From contig JAGBDN010000020.1 of NCBI GenBank assembly GCA_017937485.1, positions 58,140 to 122,139 on the forward strand: a DNA stretch of 64,000 bases, written 5' to 3'. Numbering within the stretch: the stretch's first letter is position 1; each line of letters begins with the position of its first letter. Shown here piece by piece: positions 18,930 through 26,947 of this stretch. Made by a program: the position numbers and the translations under genes. The stretch comes from Thermoguttaceae bacterium (GTDB lineage: Bacteria > Planctomycetota > Planctomycetia > Pirellulales > Thermoguttaceae). The notes under the pieces were generated by a model, which was not told the origin of the DNA, did not search any database, and saw nothing but the letters and a program-made list of their open reading frames with translations.

Positions 18930-19661
18930 ATGGGCTCTTCCTTGCGAAACGTCAGTCGGGAAACGATCGAAGCGATCGTTCGTCAAATTCTTCGCGACGC
19001 CGGGGGCGCGTCGAGCGCCGAGGTCGCGAACGCGGTCGTCGGAGCGTTGGGCGGCCAAGCGCCCGAGCCGGTCGTTCAACCGCGCAAGTCGGAACTCGTC
19101 GTCAGCATCTCCGCGCGTCATATTCACCTGACCGACGCCGACGTCGAGACGCTCTTCGGCAAGGGAAAAACGCTGACGAAAATGAAGGACTTGTACCAAG
19201 ACGGCTTCTTCGCGGCGGAGGAAACGGTGATGTTGATCGGCCCGCGCAAACGAATGTTGCCGTCGGTGCGTATCTTGGGCCCGACGCGAAAAGAGTCGCA
19301 AGTTGAATTATCGTTTACCGACGCTATTTCTTTAGGAATCGACGCTCCGGTGCGCGAAAGCGGCAAACTCGACGGTTCGCCCGGGTGCGTTTTGGTCGGC
19401 CCGGCGGGCGTCGTCGAACTAAAAAAAGGCGTTATCCGAGCGGCGCGACACGTCCATATGGGCCCGGAAGACGCGGCGTATTACGGCGTCAAAGACAAAG
19501 ATATGATGAAACTGCGCGTCGAGTCGAACGACTGCTCGCTCGTCTTTGAGAACGTCTTGGTTCGCGTCGGGAAAGGAATTAAGCTCGAAGTTCACCTCGA
19601 CACCGACGAAGGGAACGCGGTCGACCTCGAACACGCGACGAAAATTGAGTTGCTGAAGTAA
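18930..19661 (+). CDS. pduL: Phosphate propanoyltransferase (PduL-type phosphotransacylase)
   Basis: BMC-lumen enzyme that converts acyl-CoA plus phosphate into acyl phosphate, recycling CoA inside the shell. The 243-residue protein starts with an amphipathic helix (about residues 5-25, [15 protein letters not shown]), the typical encapsulation peptide. Two zinc-site motifs follow: [11 protein letters not shown] (H64, H66) and [12 protein letters not shown] (H174, H176). The ATG at 18930 is chosen because GGAGAG precedes it and it yields a standard PduL N terminus. It is the first gene of the BMC operon. A decayed repeat of its own 3' end lies just downstream. Confidence 0.95.
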   Translation: MGSSLRNVSRETIEAIVRQILRDAGGASSAEVANAVVGALGGQAPEPVVQPRKSELVVSISARHIHLTDADVETLFGKGKTLTKMKDLYQDGFFAAEETVMLIGPRKRMLPSVRILGPTRKESQVELSFTDAISLGIDAPVRESGKLDGSPGCVLVGPAGVVELKKGVIRAARHVHMGPEDAAYYGVKDKDMMKLRVESNDCSLVFENVLVRVGKGIKLEVHLDTDEGNAVDLEHATKIELLK

Positions 19662-19675
19662 TAAACCGGCGCGAG

Positions 19676-19792
19676 TTTGAGTTGCGCTTGGTTCGCGTCG
19701 GCAAAGGGAATTAAACTCGAAGTTTGCCTCGACGCCGACGAAGGCGTCGAGGTCGACTTTGTGCGTAACGAAAATCGGATCGCTGAAATAAT
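19676..19792 (+). pseudogene. Decayed tandem copy of the pduL 3' end
   Basis: This stretch aligns with the last 119 bases of pduL (19544-19662): both contain ttggttcgcgtcgg, then aaagg(g)aattaa, ctcgaagtt, cctcgac, ccgacgaagg and ggtcgac. One extra G near 19706 shifts the frame, and two bases are lost near 19750. The translated remnant reads KGIKLEVCLDADEG against [14 protein letters not shown] in PduL. It is most simply a relic of a local duplication. It is open and in frame with the next gene, so a fused read-through start cannot be fully excluded. Confidence 0.85.
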
Positions 19793-19823
19793 TCGCCGTC
19801 AAACGAAGCGAAGAGGGCAAACG

Positions 19824-20141
19824 ATGCAAGTTTTAACGATTAATGAGGTTCCGGGCGCGCAAATCGAACGAGCGTTGGGGCTGGTTCAAGGTTCGGTCGT
19901 TCAGACGAAACACGTCGGTCGCGACATTTTCGCCAATTTGAAGTCGCTCGTCGGCGGCGAACTTGCCGGATACACGGAGCTTTTGAACGAAGCGCGGCAA
20001 ATCGCGACGCGGCGAATGATCGACCGCGCGACGGAAATGGGCGCGGACGCTATCGTCGGCGTTCGGTACACGTCCGGCGAAATCGCGCAAGGCGCCTGCG
20101 AAGTTTACGCTTACGGAACGGCGGTCGCGTTGAAAAAATAA
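19824..20141 (+). CDS. YbjQ/UPF0145 family protein inside the BMC operon
   Basis: A 105-residue protein of the YbjQ (UPF0145, heavy-metal-binding-like) family. Recognisable parts are LTINEVPGAQIERALGLVQG near the start, GRDIFANLKSLVGGELAGYTELL in the middle, and ATEMGADAIVGVRYTSGE near the end. Start ATG at 19824 follows GAAGAGGG. YbjQ proteins are small oligomeric proteins of uncertain function and are not standard microcompartment components. Here the gene sits between pduL and the first shell gene, on the same strand and with the same codon use, so it is very likely co-expressed with the shell. Its role in the compartment is unknown. Confidence 0.88.
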   Translation: MQVLTINEVPGAQIERALGLVQGSVVQTKHVGRDIFANLKSLVGGELAGYTELLNEARQIATRRMIDRATEMGADAIVGVRYTSGEIAQGACEVYAYGTAVALKK

Positions 20142-20295
20142 ACGAACGTCGCGAAAAACGGCGTTAGAACGAATAACGCAACGTAAATAAAACGTTAATT
20201 AGAGAATAAACGACGGTCGCGAATCGGACGTCGGCGCTTTGACGCGGCGGCGAAAGGCGAACGACTCGACATTATTAATAATACGGAGAACTAAA

Positions 20296-20595
20296 ATGGC
20301 AAAACCGATGCAAGCGTTGGGAATTCTCGAAGGCAAGGGCTTCATCACCCTGTTTGAAGCGACGGACGCGATGATGAAAGCCGCGAACGTTGAATTTCTC
20401 GGTTGGGACAAACCGGGTAGCGGGATCGTTACCGTCTTCGTTACCGGCGACGTCGCCGCCGTCAAAGCCGCGACCGACGCCGGCGCCGCCGCCGCGTCCC
20501 GCATCGGCGAAATCACCGGCGTTCAAGTCATTCCGCGTCCGAACGGCGACGTTGAAAAAATCTTGCCGCAAATCAAAAAATCCGCCTCGAAATAG
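20296..20595 (+). CDS. BMC-H hexameric shell protein 1
   Basis: Shell protein of the Pfam BMC family (PduA/CcmK type), 99 residues. It shows the standard pattern: [28 protein letters not shown], a pore-loop segment DKPGSGIVT, then [20 protein letters not shown] and the ending [14 protein letters not shown]. Six copies would form a flat hexamer with a central pore through which small substrates pass. ATG at 20296 has GGAG seven bases upstream. It is followed at once by an apparent terminator hairpin, which may set shell protein ratios. Confidence 0.96.
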   Translation: MAKPMQALGILEGKGFITLFEATDAMMKAANVEFLGWDKPGSGIVTVFVTGDVAAVKAATDAGAAAASRIGEITGVQVIPRPNGDVEKILPQIKKSASK

Positions 20596-20598
20596 TTG

Positions 20599-20623
20599 AA
20601 ACGAACTCCAAGGTTCGTTTTTT
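20599..20623 (+). terminator. Intra-operon terminator or attenuator after BMC-H 1
   Basis: AAACGAAC (20599-20606) pairs with GTTCGTTT (20613-20620) around the loop TCCAAG, with T continuing to 20623. It begins right at the BMC-H 1 stop codon and precedes BMC-H 2, so partial termination here would lower downstream transcript. Confidence 0.65.
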
Positions 20624-20689
20624 CGAGCGCGACGGCGCAAGAAATAGAGTACAAAACGAAAGTAAACGCTAAATACGAAGGAAATAAAA

Positions 20690-20959
20690 ATGAACGACGC
20701 TATTGGATTGATTGAAACGAAAGGCGTTCTCGCTCTCGTCAACGCGACCGACGCGATGGCGAAAGCCGCCGACGTCGAAGTGGTCAAACGCATTCAGATC
20801 GGCGGCGGTCTCGTTACGACCGTCGTTCGCGGCGACGTCGGAAGCGTTCGCGCCGCGGTCGACGCCGGCGCCGCGGCCGCGCAAGCGGTCGGCGAATTGA
20901 TCGCCGCGCACGTCGTTCCGCGTCCGGCCGAGGGCGTGATCGAAGCGTTCACCGCTTGA
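20690..20959 (+). CDS. BMC-H hexameric shell protein 2
   Basis: A second single-domain BMC shell protein, 89 residues: DAIGLIETKGVLALVNATDAMAKAADVEV, pore segment RIQIGGGLVTT, VVRGDVGSVRAAVDAGAAAA and ending HVVPRPAEGVIEAF. It is shorter than the first and has a different pore loop (IGGG against PGSG), so mixed shells could have two kinds of pore. Start ATG at 20690 follows AAGGAAATAAAA. A GCGAAC/GTTCGC hairpin without a T tract follows at 20966-20984 and could stabilise the upstream message. Confidence 0.96.
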   Translation: MNDAIGLIETKGVLALVNATDAMAKAADVEVVKRIQIGGGLVTTVVRGDVGSVRAAVDAGAAAAQAVGELIAAHVVPRPAEGVIEAFTA

Positions 20960-21157
20960 GATAAAGCGAACGAAAAAAGTTCGCGTCGTTAGGCGAAGGC
21001 GAGAGCTTTTAACGCGACGCGGGCGATTTCGCAACGTTGAAAACAAGTTTTACACGCTTTTTGAAGCGGTAAAACGTAAAAATTTCAGCGTATAGGGGCG
21101 TTTTGCGCAAACGCCGGTCGAATCGAACTCGAAACAGCAAAACGAGGAGCCAAAGCG

Positions 21158-22351
21158 ATGAAAATTTTGGTGGCGAACTTAGGGTCGACCAGCTTCAAGT
21201 ACAGTTTGTACGATATGGACGGCGAACGCCTTTTAGCGCGCGGTCGCGTCGAGCGTATCGGCGAAGCGTCGAGTCCTTGCCAAATTTCGATCGGCGACTT
21301 TAAAAAGGAAGAAAACGTCTCGGCGCCGAACCACGGCGTCGCGGTGCGCGAGTGCCTGCGTCAGTTGACCGACCCGGAAACCGGCTGCCTGCAAAGCGCG
21401 GACGAAATCGCCGGAATCGGCTTTAAAGCCGTTTTCGCTTACGGTTACACCGGCGTTCAACCGGTAACGGACGAGCTTCTCGCGGCGATGGAAGAGTTCA
21501 ACGCGGTTCTTCCGGCGCACAATCCGCCTTACGTCAAGGCGATGCGCGAATTGAAGGAAAAACTTCCGGAAATTCCGCTCGTCGCGGCGTTCGAAACCGG
21601 GTTCCACGAAGAAATTCCGGCGCGCAACCGTTATTACGGCGTCCCGTTCGAATGGACGGAAAAATACGGCGTCCGACGTTACGGTTTCCACGGCGCGAGC
21701 CATCGTTATATTGCGACCCGTTGCCGCGAGTTGTTCGGCGCCGACCGTCGTATCGTCAGTTGCCACCTCGGCGGTTCGAGTTCGATTTGCGCGATTGCCG
21801 ACGGGAAAAGCCGCGCGTCGAGTATGGGCGGAAGTCCGCAAACCGGGCTCCTTAACAACAACCGATGCGGCGACTTCGACCCGTTTTGGTGTTCGTATTT
21901 GACGAAAAAAACGGGCGTTTCGCTCGACGAACTCCTGCAAACGCTCGCGACGAAGAGCGGTCTGCTTGGGCTTAGCGGCGTTTCCGGCGATATGCGCGAC
22001 ATTTCCGAAGCGCGTTCGCAAGGAAACGAACAAGCGGCGGTCGCGTTCGACGTTTTTGTCGGCGATATTCGGCGTTACTTGGGCGCGTCGTTGGTCGAAC
22101 TCGGCGGTTCGGACGTTATCGTCTTTACCGGCGGCATCGGCGAACACCGAACGGAAATCCGAGAAGCCGTCGTTAGCGGGCTCGAAGATTTGGGAATCGT
22201 TCTCGACCGCGACGCAAACGCGGCGGCGCTCGGCGTCGAAGCGAAGATTAGCGCGCCGTCGAGCCGCGTCGAAATTTGGGTTGTTCCGACGAACGAGGAA
22301 ATTATCGTCGGGCGGCAAACGAAAGCGCTCCTCGAAGAGCGCGGCGCTTGA
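21158..22351 (+). CDS. ackA: Acetate/propionate kinase family (BMC-associated)
   Basis: Converts acyl phosphate plus ADP to the acid and ATP, the energy-yielding last step after PduL. The 397 residues carry the ASKHA kinase pattern: VANLGSTSFKYSLYD at the N terminus (phosphate 1), the catalytic region RYGFHGASHRYIA, VSCHLGGSSSICAI (phosphate 2), and IVFTGGIGEHRTEIRE (adenosine). The substrate in this locus is probably lactyl or propionyl phosphate rather than acetyl phosphate (inference from the aldolase). A 198-base gap precedes it, and the BMC-P gene follows after 24 bases. Confidence 0.94.
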   Translation: MKILVANLGSTSFKYSLYDMDGERLLARGRVERIGEASSPCQISIGDFKKEENVSAPNHGVAVRECLRQLTDPETGCLQSADEIAGIGFKAVFAYGYTGVQPVTDELLAAMEEFNAVLPAHNPPYVKAMRELKEKLPEIPLVAAFETGFHEEIPARNRYYGVPFEWTEKYGVRRYGFHGASHRYIATRCRELFGADRRIVSCHLGGSSSICAIADGKSRASSMGGSPQTGLLNNNRCGDFDPFWCSYLTKKTGVSLDELLQTLATKSGLLGLSGVSGDMRDISEARSQGNEQAAVAFDVFVGDIRRYLGASLVELGGSDVIVFTGGIGEHRTEIREAVVSGLEDLGIVLDRDANAAALGVEAKISAPSSRVEIWVVPTNEEIIVGRQTKALLEERGA

Positions 22352-22375
22352 TTGGCAACGATTTAGGGGCGAAGA

Positions 22376-22681
22376 ATGTTTATTGCGAAGGTGGTCGGTT
22401 CCGTCGTCGCGACGCAGAAAACGGAGTCGATGCGCGGTTCGAAACTGCTGATGATCGAGCCTTACGTGATCGACCCGAAGTCGCGCGACCGATTAATAAC
22501 GACGAGCCGTTCCTTGATCGCCGTCGACGTCGTCGGCGCCGGGCAGGGGCAGTACGTTCTCGTCGTGCAGGGGTCGAGCGCGCGGATGACGCCGGAAACG
22601 AAGCCGCTTCCGGTCGACTGCACGATTATCGGCGTCGTCGACACGGCGACGGTCGGGAAGACGTCCTTGCCGCTCGAATGA
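22376..22681 (+). CDS. BMC-P pentameric shell protein 1 (EutN/CcmL)
   Basis: Vertex protein of the microcompartment, 101 residues. The family pattern is clear: MFIAKVVGSVVATQKTESMRG, KLLMIEP, SLIAVDVVGAGQGQYVLVVQGSSAR, and VDCTIIGVVDTATV. Pentamers cap the icosahedral corners. It is one of three BMC-P genes in the operon, as is common in PVM-type loci. Start follows acetate kinase by 24 bases. No oddities. Confidence 0.95.
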   Translation: MFIAKVVGSVVATQKTESMRGSKLLMIEPYVIDPKSRDRLITTSRSLIAVDVVGAGQGQYVLVVQGSSARMTPETKPLPVDCTIIGVVDTATVGKTSLPLE

Positions 22682-22912
22682 ACGGCGTTCGGCGCGAAAT
22701 TTGCGGGAATAAGAGAATATTTAACGATTTTGACGGGGCGTTTAAGCGCGTTTACCGTTAAAATCGACCAAAATAAAAGATAATTAGCGGGAACGACGAT
22801 GCGACGACGACGGACGAACCGTTCGGAAGCGGAGAGCGAAGCCAAGCGGCGCGCTCGACGACGCTTCGAGTCGGAGCGGAAGCGTTCCTTTCATCAAGGG
22901 AGCGATAATAAA

Positions 22913-24367
22913 ATGGCGGAAATTAACGAATCGCTTGTTCGCAGCGTCTTGCAAGAAGTGTTGTCGCGTTTGGGCGACTCGGCGTCGGCGGCGAGCGCGG
23001 TCGGCGGATCGGCTCCGAAAAGCTACGCGGGACGTTACGGCGTCTTCGACGACCCGAACGAAGCGGTCGAAGCGGCTCGCCAAGCGTTCGAAGAACTGTC
23101 GAAACGGACGCGCGCCGAACGCAAAAAGATGATCGACAAAATCCGTCGTATTTGCATCGAACAAAGCGTCGAGCTCGGCACGATGGAAATGGAAGAGACG
23201 AAAATCGGTCGTCTCGAACATAAAATCGACAAACTCCTCAACGTCGGTTACAACGCGCAAGGCGTCGAAGCGTTGTCGGCGGAAGTCTTTAGCGGCGACT
23301 ACGGCCTTACCGTCATCGAACACGCGCCGTTCGGCGTCATCGGCGCCGTTACGCCGGTTACGCACTCGCTTCCGACGATCGCGAACAATTCGATCAATAT
23401 GATCGCCGCCGGCAACGCGGTCGTTTTCAACCCGCACCCGAGCGGGCGCAAGGTCGCGATCGAAGGCGTTCGCCGCTTCAACCAAGCGATTTACGCCGAA
23501 CACGGAATCGACAACCTGATGGCCGCGATCGCGAACCCGACGCTCGAATCCGCCGACGTTATTTTCAAGCACCCGAAAATTAACCTCCTCGTCGTTACCG
23601 GGGGCGCCGGCGTCGCGAAAGCCGCGATGTCGCAAACGAAGCGCGCCATCGTCGCCGGGCCGGGGAACCCGCCGGTCGTCGTCGACGAAACGGCCGACCT
23701 CGACCGCGCGGCCCGTTCGATCATTTTGGGCGGCGCTTACGACAACAACCTCCTTTGCTTGGCCGAAAAAGAAGTTTTCGTCGTCGATTCCGTCTTCGAC
23801 AAGATGATGGACGCGATGGAACGCGCGGGCGCCGTCCGCTTGAACGCCGTCGAAACCGACGCGATGACCCGTCGCGGTATCGTTCAAGTCGGCGAAGGCG
23901 CCGCGAAACACGACGCGCCGAGTCGCGAATTTCTCGGGAAAGACGCCGCCGTTTTGGCCGCCGGTATCGGCAAGAGCGTTTCGAACGACGTTCCGATGTT
24001 GTTCGGCGAAACCGATTACTCGAACCCGTTCGTTCCGGTCGAGCAAATGATGCCGTTCCTCCCGTTCGTCCGTTGCCGTAACGTCGACGAAGCGATCGAA
24101 CGCGCTTACGAAATGGAGCACGGCTTCCGACACACCGCGATTATTCACTCGAACAACGTCGTTAATATGACGAAGATGGGCAAGTTGCTCGATACGACGA
24201 TTTTCGTCAAGAACGGCCCCAGCACCGCCGGAAACGGCGGCGGCGGCGAAGGTTACGGCTCCTACTCGATCGCGGGCCCGACCGGCGAAGGGATCACGCG
24301 TCCGCTGACGTTTACCCGCAGCCGTCGTTGCGCGTTGGTCGAAAGCCTGCACGTTTTGGGCAAATAA
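22913..24367 (+). CDS. CoA-acylating aldehyde dehydrogenase (PduP/EutE type)
   Basis: Oxidises the aldehyde made by the aldolase to acyl-CoA with NAD+, inside the shell. The 484-residue protein begins with an amphipathic helix (INESLVRSVLQEVLSRLG), an encapsulation peptide also seen in PduP. The ALDH core includes FGVIGAVTPVTHSLPT, GNAVVFNPHP, the nucleotide region VVTGGAGVAKAAM, and catalytic Cys282 in YDNNLLCLAEKE. ATG at 22913 follows AAGGGAG; an in-frame Arg-rich extension upstream is not ALDH-like and was dropped. No alcohol or lactaldehyde reductase gene to recycle NADH is in this operon. Confidence 0.95.
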   Translation: MAEINESLVRSVLQEVLSRLGDSASAASAVGGSAPKSYAGRYGVFDDPNEAVEAARQAFEELSKRTRAERKKMIDKIRRICIEQSVELGTMEMEETKIGRLEHKIDKLLNVGYNAQGVEALSAEVFSGDYGLTVIEHAPFGVIGAVTPVTHSLPTIANNSINMIAAGNAVVFNPHPSGRKVAIEGVRRFNQAIYAEHGIDNLMAAIANPTLESADVIFKHPKINLLVVTGGAGVAKAAMSQTKRAIVAGPGNPPVVVDETADLDRAARSIILGGAYDNNLLCLAEKEVFVVDSVFDKMMDAMERAGAVRLNAVETDAMTRRGIVQVGEGAAKHDAPSREFLGKDAAVLAAGIGKSVSNDVPMLFGETDYSNPFVPVEQMMPFLPFVRCRNVDEAIERAYEMEHGFRHTAIIHSNNVVNMTKMGKLLDTTIFVKNGPSTAGNGGGGEGYGSYSIAGPTGEGITRPLTFTRSRRCALVESLHVLGK

Positions 24368-24510
24368 GGCAAAATTTTAGGGTAAAACGGAGCGCTTCCG
24401 ACGGTCGCGTTCCATTTTGCGACTTGCCGCGCGTCGTTGGAAACGGCGGGGCGCGGATTTAGCGCTCGAACGAGCGTTTTTAGGGATTAACGAGGAAAAG
24501 CGTCGCGACG

Positions 24511-25038
24511 ATGACGATCGAAACCTTTCATTGGGGCGACTTTTGGGCGTCGACTTGGAGCGCGAGCTGGTGCGAAATCGGCGCGCTCGTCGCCTTGGCC
24601 TTCCTTTGGCGGCGCTTGCGAACCGGTAAACTCGGCGCCGACGCAAAGAACGACGTTCGCTCGTTTTTCCTTTTGGCGGCGGCGTTCGCGTTGACGACGT
24701 TAAGCAAATTATTCAACGATTTGGACGTCGTCGCGTTAGGCTGGGCGGCTTTAACGCTGGGGACGGCGCTCGATTATTGGAAAGCGCGTTCGCGGCGCCG
24801 TCGGGAGTCGCAAGCCGCCGAATTGAATCGACGCAAAGCGGAAGCCGCGCGCCGACGAGAATTTTGGGGCGGAAGCGGCGCGAGCGACGGAAGTTCGCGA
24901 CGCCGTCGACATTCTCGGCGTTCCGGTCGCGGCGAAAGCGAACGGTCGAGTTCGGAGCGTTCGCGCCGTTCCGGAAGTTCGCGAAGTCGCCGCGACGTCG
25001 ATTCGAGTTCCCAAAGCGACGAGAGGAGCGGCGAATGA
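24511..25038 (+). CDS. Small membrane protein with Arg/Ser-rich tail, BMC operon
   Basis: A 175-residue protein with two or three hydrophobic helices (WCEIGALVALAFLWRRL, VRSFFLLAAAFALTTLSKLF, and VVALGWAALTLGTALDYW), a basic Arg/Lys/Ala helix, and a C-terminal 45 residues made almost only of Arg, Ser, Gly and Asp (RS-type repeats). I do not recognise a family. The stop codon overlaps the ATG of the next BMC-P gene (ATGA), which ties it to the operon by translational coupling. A basic tail on a membrane anchor could bind acidic surfaces or nucleic acid, but this is speculation. The SD (GAGGAAAA) is rather far from the ATG. Confidence 0.7.
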   Translation: MTIETFHWGDFWASTWSASWCEIGALVALAFLWRRLRTGKLGADAKNDVRSFFLLAAAFALTTLSKLFNDLDVVALGWAALTLGTALDYWKARSRRRRESQAAELNRRKAEAARRREFWGGSGASDGSSRRRRHSRRSGRGESERSSSERSRRSGSSRSRRDVDSSSQSDERSGE

Positions 25039-25322
25039 ACCGGGCGAGAATTGTCGGTTACGCGACGTCGGTGATGAAACATCAATCGCTTACCGGCGCT
25101 AAAATGTTGCTCGCCGTCCCGGTAACGACCGACGGCGAACGTCCGGACGGCGAACCTTCGATCGTTTTCGACGCGCTCGGCGCCGGAATCGGCGATTTGG
25201 TCTTAATTACGAGCGACGGTTCGTACACCGGCGGCGAAATTATCGGAACGAGAATCACTCCGGCGCGTTGGGGCGTCGTCGGGATTATCGATTCGGCGAA
25301 AAAAGAAGAGGAAATCGATTGA
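25035..25322 (+). CDS. BMC-P pentameric shell protein 2 (EutN/CcmL)
   Basis: A 95-residue vertex protein: MNRARIVGYATSVMKHQSL, KMLLAVPV, IVFDALGAGIGDLVLITSDGSY, then GVVGIIDSA. It overlaps the upstream membrane protein gene by four bases (ATGA), and its own stop is followed two bases later by the next ATG. This tight packing indicates coupled translation of the three genes. Confidence 0.94.
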   Translation: MNRARIVGYATSVMKHQSLTGAKMLLAVPVTTDGERPDGEPSIVFDALGAGIGDLVLITSDGSYTGGEIIGTRITPARWGVVGIIDSAKKEEEID

Positions 25323-25324
25323 CA

Positions 25325-26260
25325 ATGGGCGGTTTAGGTTGGAATTTGGACGAACTGGTCGGCAAGGTGATGGCCGACTTGCGGGGCGACCGCGCCGCCG
25401 ATTCCGCCGCTCGTTTAAGCGCCGCGTTGTCGAACGATTTTAAAGCCGTTCAAACGTCGCGGTCGGAGACCAAAAAAAACGAAGATAGCGAAAAGAAAAC
25501 GGAGAACGCGTCTTGCGGTTGCGTCGAGCGTTCGTCCGCCGCGTCGACGTCGGGCGATACCGCTTTTTACGTCGCCGAAAAGTTGCTCGTCGCGGAGACG
25601 GTTCGCCGTTTGGCCGCGTCGACGAGCGAGAAACGTTGGTTGGTTCGCCCGAATTTGATCGCGACCCCGGCGGCGAAGGACGAGTTGCGCAAACTCGGCG
25701 TCGAATTAGTCGTCGACGGCGCTGCGGCGGACGTCGCGAACGAACCGAATCAAGCGGCGGCGCGACCGAAACCGCCGCGCGTTACTTACTCCGCGTCGAA
25801 CGTTTTCGACGACGAGCCGATTCGCCCGGTCGCGACGCGATTTTCGGCGGAAAAGAACGCGGCGACGTCGGCGAACGTTTCGGGACGGCTCTTTTGGGCG
25901 ACTCACGTCGCGGAGGGCGAGCGTTTTCCGGCGTTTGTCGAGAATTGCCCGATTCGAGAAGCGGCGTTCGCGCAATCGCGTTTGTCTTGTTTGAAAGAAA
26001 CGACGAAGCGAATCGCGGCGGAAATTGCGCAAAATAGCGAAACGCGAGCGGTTTTGACGACGAAAAACGCGGCGATCGCGTCGATTTGGGCGAATCGGCT
26101 TTCCGGCGTCCGCGCCGTCGTCGCGTTTTCGACGGAACAAGCGAAGCGCGACCTCGAAGCGACGAACGCCAACGTGTTGATCGTCGACCCGAGCGACGTC
26201 GGCCCGTTCCCGTTCCGGCAAATCGTCGAATTTTTTGCGACGCGACCGTCGAAACGTTGA
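25325..26260 (+). CDS. BMC-associated protein with degenerate RpiB-like domain
   Basis: A 311-residue protein. The N terminus (GWNLDELVGKVMADLRG) looks like an encapsulation peptide, followed by a low-complexity linker with a Cys pair. A middle segment reads RRLAASTSEKRWLVRPNLI then TPAAKDELRKLGVELV. The C-terminal 100 residues resemble ribose-5-phosphate isomerase B: IASIWANRLSGVRAVVAFS, then an ANVLIVDP ending like the RpiB helix-strand pair. The RpiB active-site CGTG loop is replaced by TTKNAA, so isomerase activity is unlikely. It starts two bases after the BMC-P 2 stop. It is probably a lumen protein with a structural or regulatory role (inference). Confidence 0.7.
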   Translation: MGGLGWNLDELVGKVMADLRGDRAADSAARLSAALSNDFKAVQTSRSETKKNEDSEKKTENASCGCVERSSAASTSGDTAFYVAEKLLVAETVRRLAASTSEKRWLVRPNLIATPAAKDELRKLGVELVVDGAAADVANEPNQAAARPKPPRVTYSASNVFDDEPIRPVATRFSAEKNAATSANVSGRLFWATHVAEGERFPAFVENCPIREAAFAQSRLSCLKETTKRIAAEIAQNSETRAVLTTKNAAIASIWANRLSGVRAVVAFSTEQAKRDLEATNANVLIVDPSDVGPFPFRQIVEFFATRPSKR

Positions 26261-26299
26261 ACGGCGGCGACGCAACAACTGACGAAAAAGCGAATTAAG

Positions 26300-26305
26300 T
26301 AAAAT
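26300..26305 (+). promoter_or_regulatory. -10-like element before BMC-P 3
   Basis: TAAAAT in agTAAAATAGCG, 26 bases before the ATG, followed by the strong SD AAGGAGGAA. The same TAAAATAG(C) string recurs before other genes here and is probably a secondary promoter. Confidence 0.4.
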
Positions 26306-26330
26306 AGCGAGTCGAGGCGAAGGAGGAAAA

Positions 26331-26753
26331 ATGCGAGTCGCGCAAGTCGTCGGCAAAGTCGTTTTGAGCCGCGTTCACCCGCTGTTGATCGGTTCGCAGT
26401 TTAAAATCGTCGTTCCGTTGACGTTTAACGATTTGGCGACGCCGGATCCGGTCGAAGCGGCGAACGCGACGTTGCAAGCGGAAAAAGAAGCGGGCGTCGA
26501 CGAAGAAACGGCGGCGACGAACGCGGCGAATCGGCTGTTAAATCCGGAGATTCCGCGAAAATGGGGAAACGAGGTCGTCGCTTACGACGACTGTTCGGCG
26601 GCGGTCGGCGAATGGATCGCGTTGAGCGAAGGCGCGGAGGCCGCGGCGGCGTTTCACCCGACGCAAAAACCGGTCGACGCGTTTTGCGGGGCGATTCTCG
26701 ACGCGCTCGTCGTCGACGCGGAGGTCGTCGCGGCGTTGGCGGCGAAAAAGTAA
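26331..26753 (+). CDS. BMC-P pentameric shell protein 3 with an insertion
   Basis: A 140-residue EutN/CcmL relative. The N terminus (VAQVVGKVVLSRVHPLLIGSQF then IVVPL) and the later VVAYDDCSAAVGEWIALSEG with VDAFCGAILDALVV match the fold. About 40 extra residues (DLATPDPVEAANATLQAEK through RKWGN) are inserted between the first strands and the core. Usual BMC-P proteins have 80-100 residues. The insertion is Ala/Glu-rich and probably helical, and would sit on one face of the pentamer. Preceded by AAGGAGGAAAA. Confidence 0.88.
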   Translation: MRVAQVVGKVVLSRVHPLLIGSQFKIVVPLTFNDLATPDPVEAANATLQAEKEAGVDEETAATNAANRLLNPEIPRKWGNEVVAYDDCSAAVGEWIALSEGAEAAAAFHPTQKPVDAFCGAILDALVVDAEVVAALAAKK

Positions 26754-26870
26754 AGCGTCGGCGCGTTAAAATTCAACGTAAAAAACGGTTGCGCGGGTCG
26801 CGGCGACTTTAAAAAAGCGGAAAACGCGAAAAAGTCGATAAAACGGAAGAGAATAAATTTATTTTAGCGG

Positions 26871-26876
26871 TATAAT
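26871..26876 (+). promoter_or_regulatory. -10 element before the aldolase gene
   Basis: TATAAT in gcggTATAATTTG, 72 bases before the aldolase ATG, with no clear -35. It suggests that the aldolase can be expressed apart from the rest of the operon. Confidence 0.45.
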
Positions 26877-26947
26877 TTGACTAACGCGAACAACGGGGAC
26901 GGGCCGCGAGGCCGCGTTCGGGGCGTTTAAAAGCAAAAGGAACCGAT

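Noticed and set aside
22799..22912. A longer start for the aldehyde dehydrogenase
   Set aside because: The extension is an Arg/Ser/Glu string; ATG 22913 follows AAGGGAG and gives a PduP-like N terminus.
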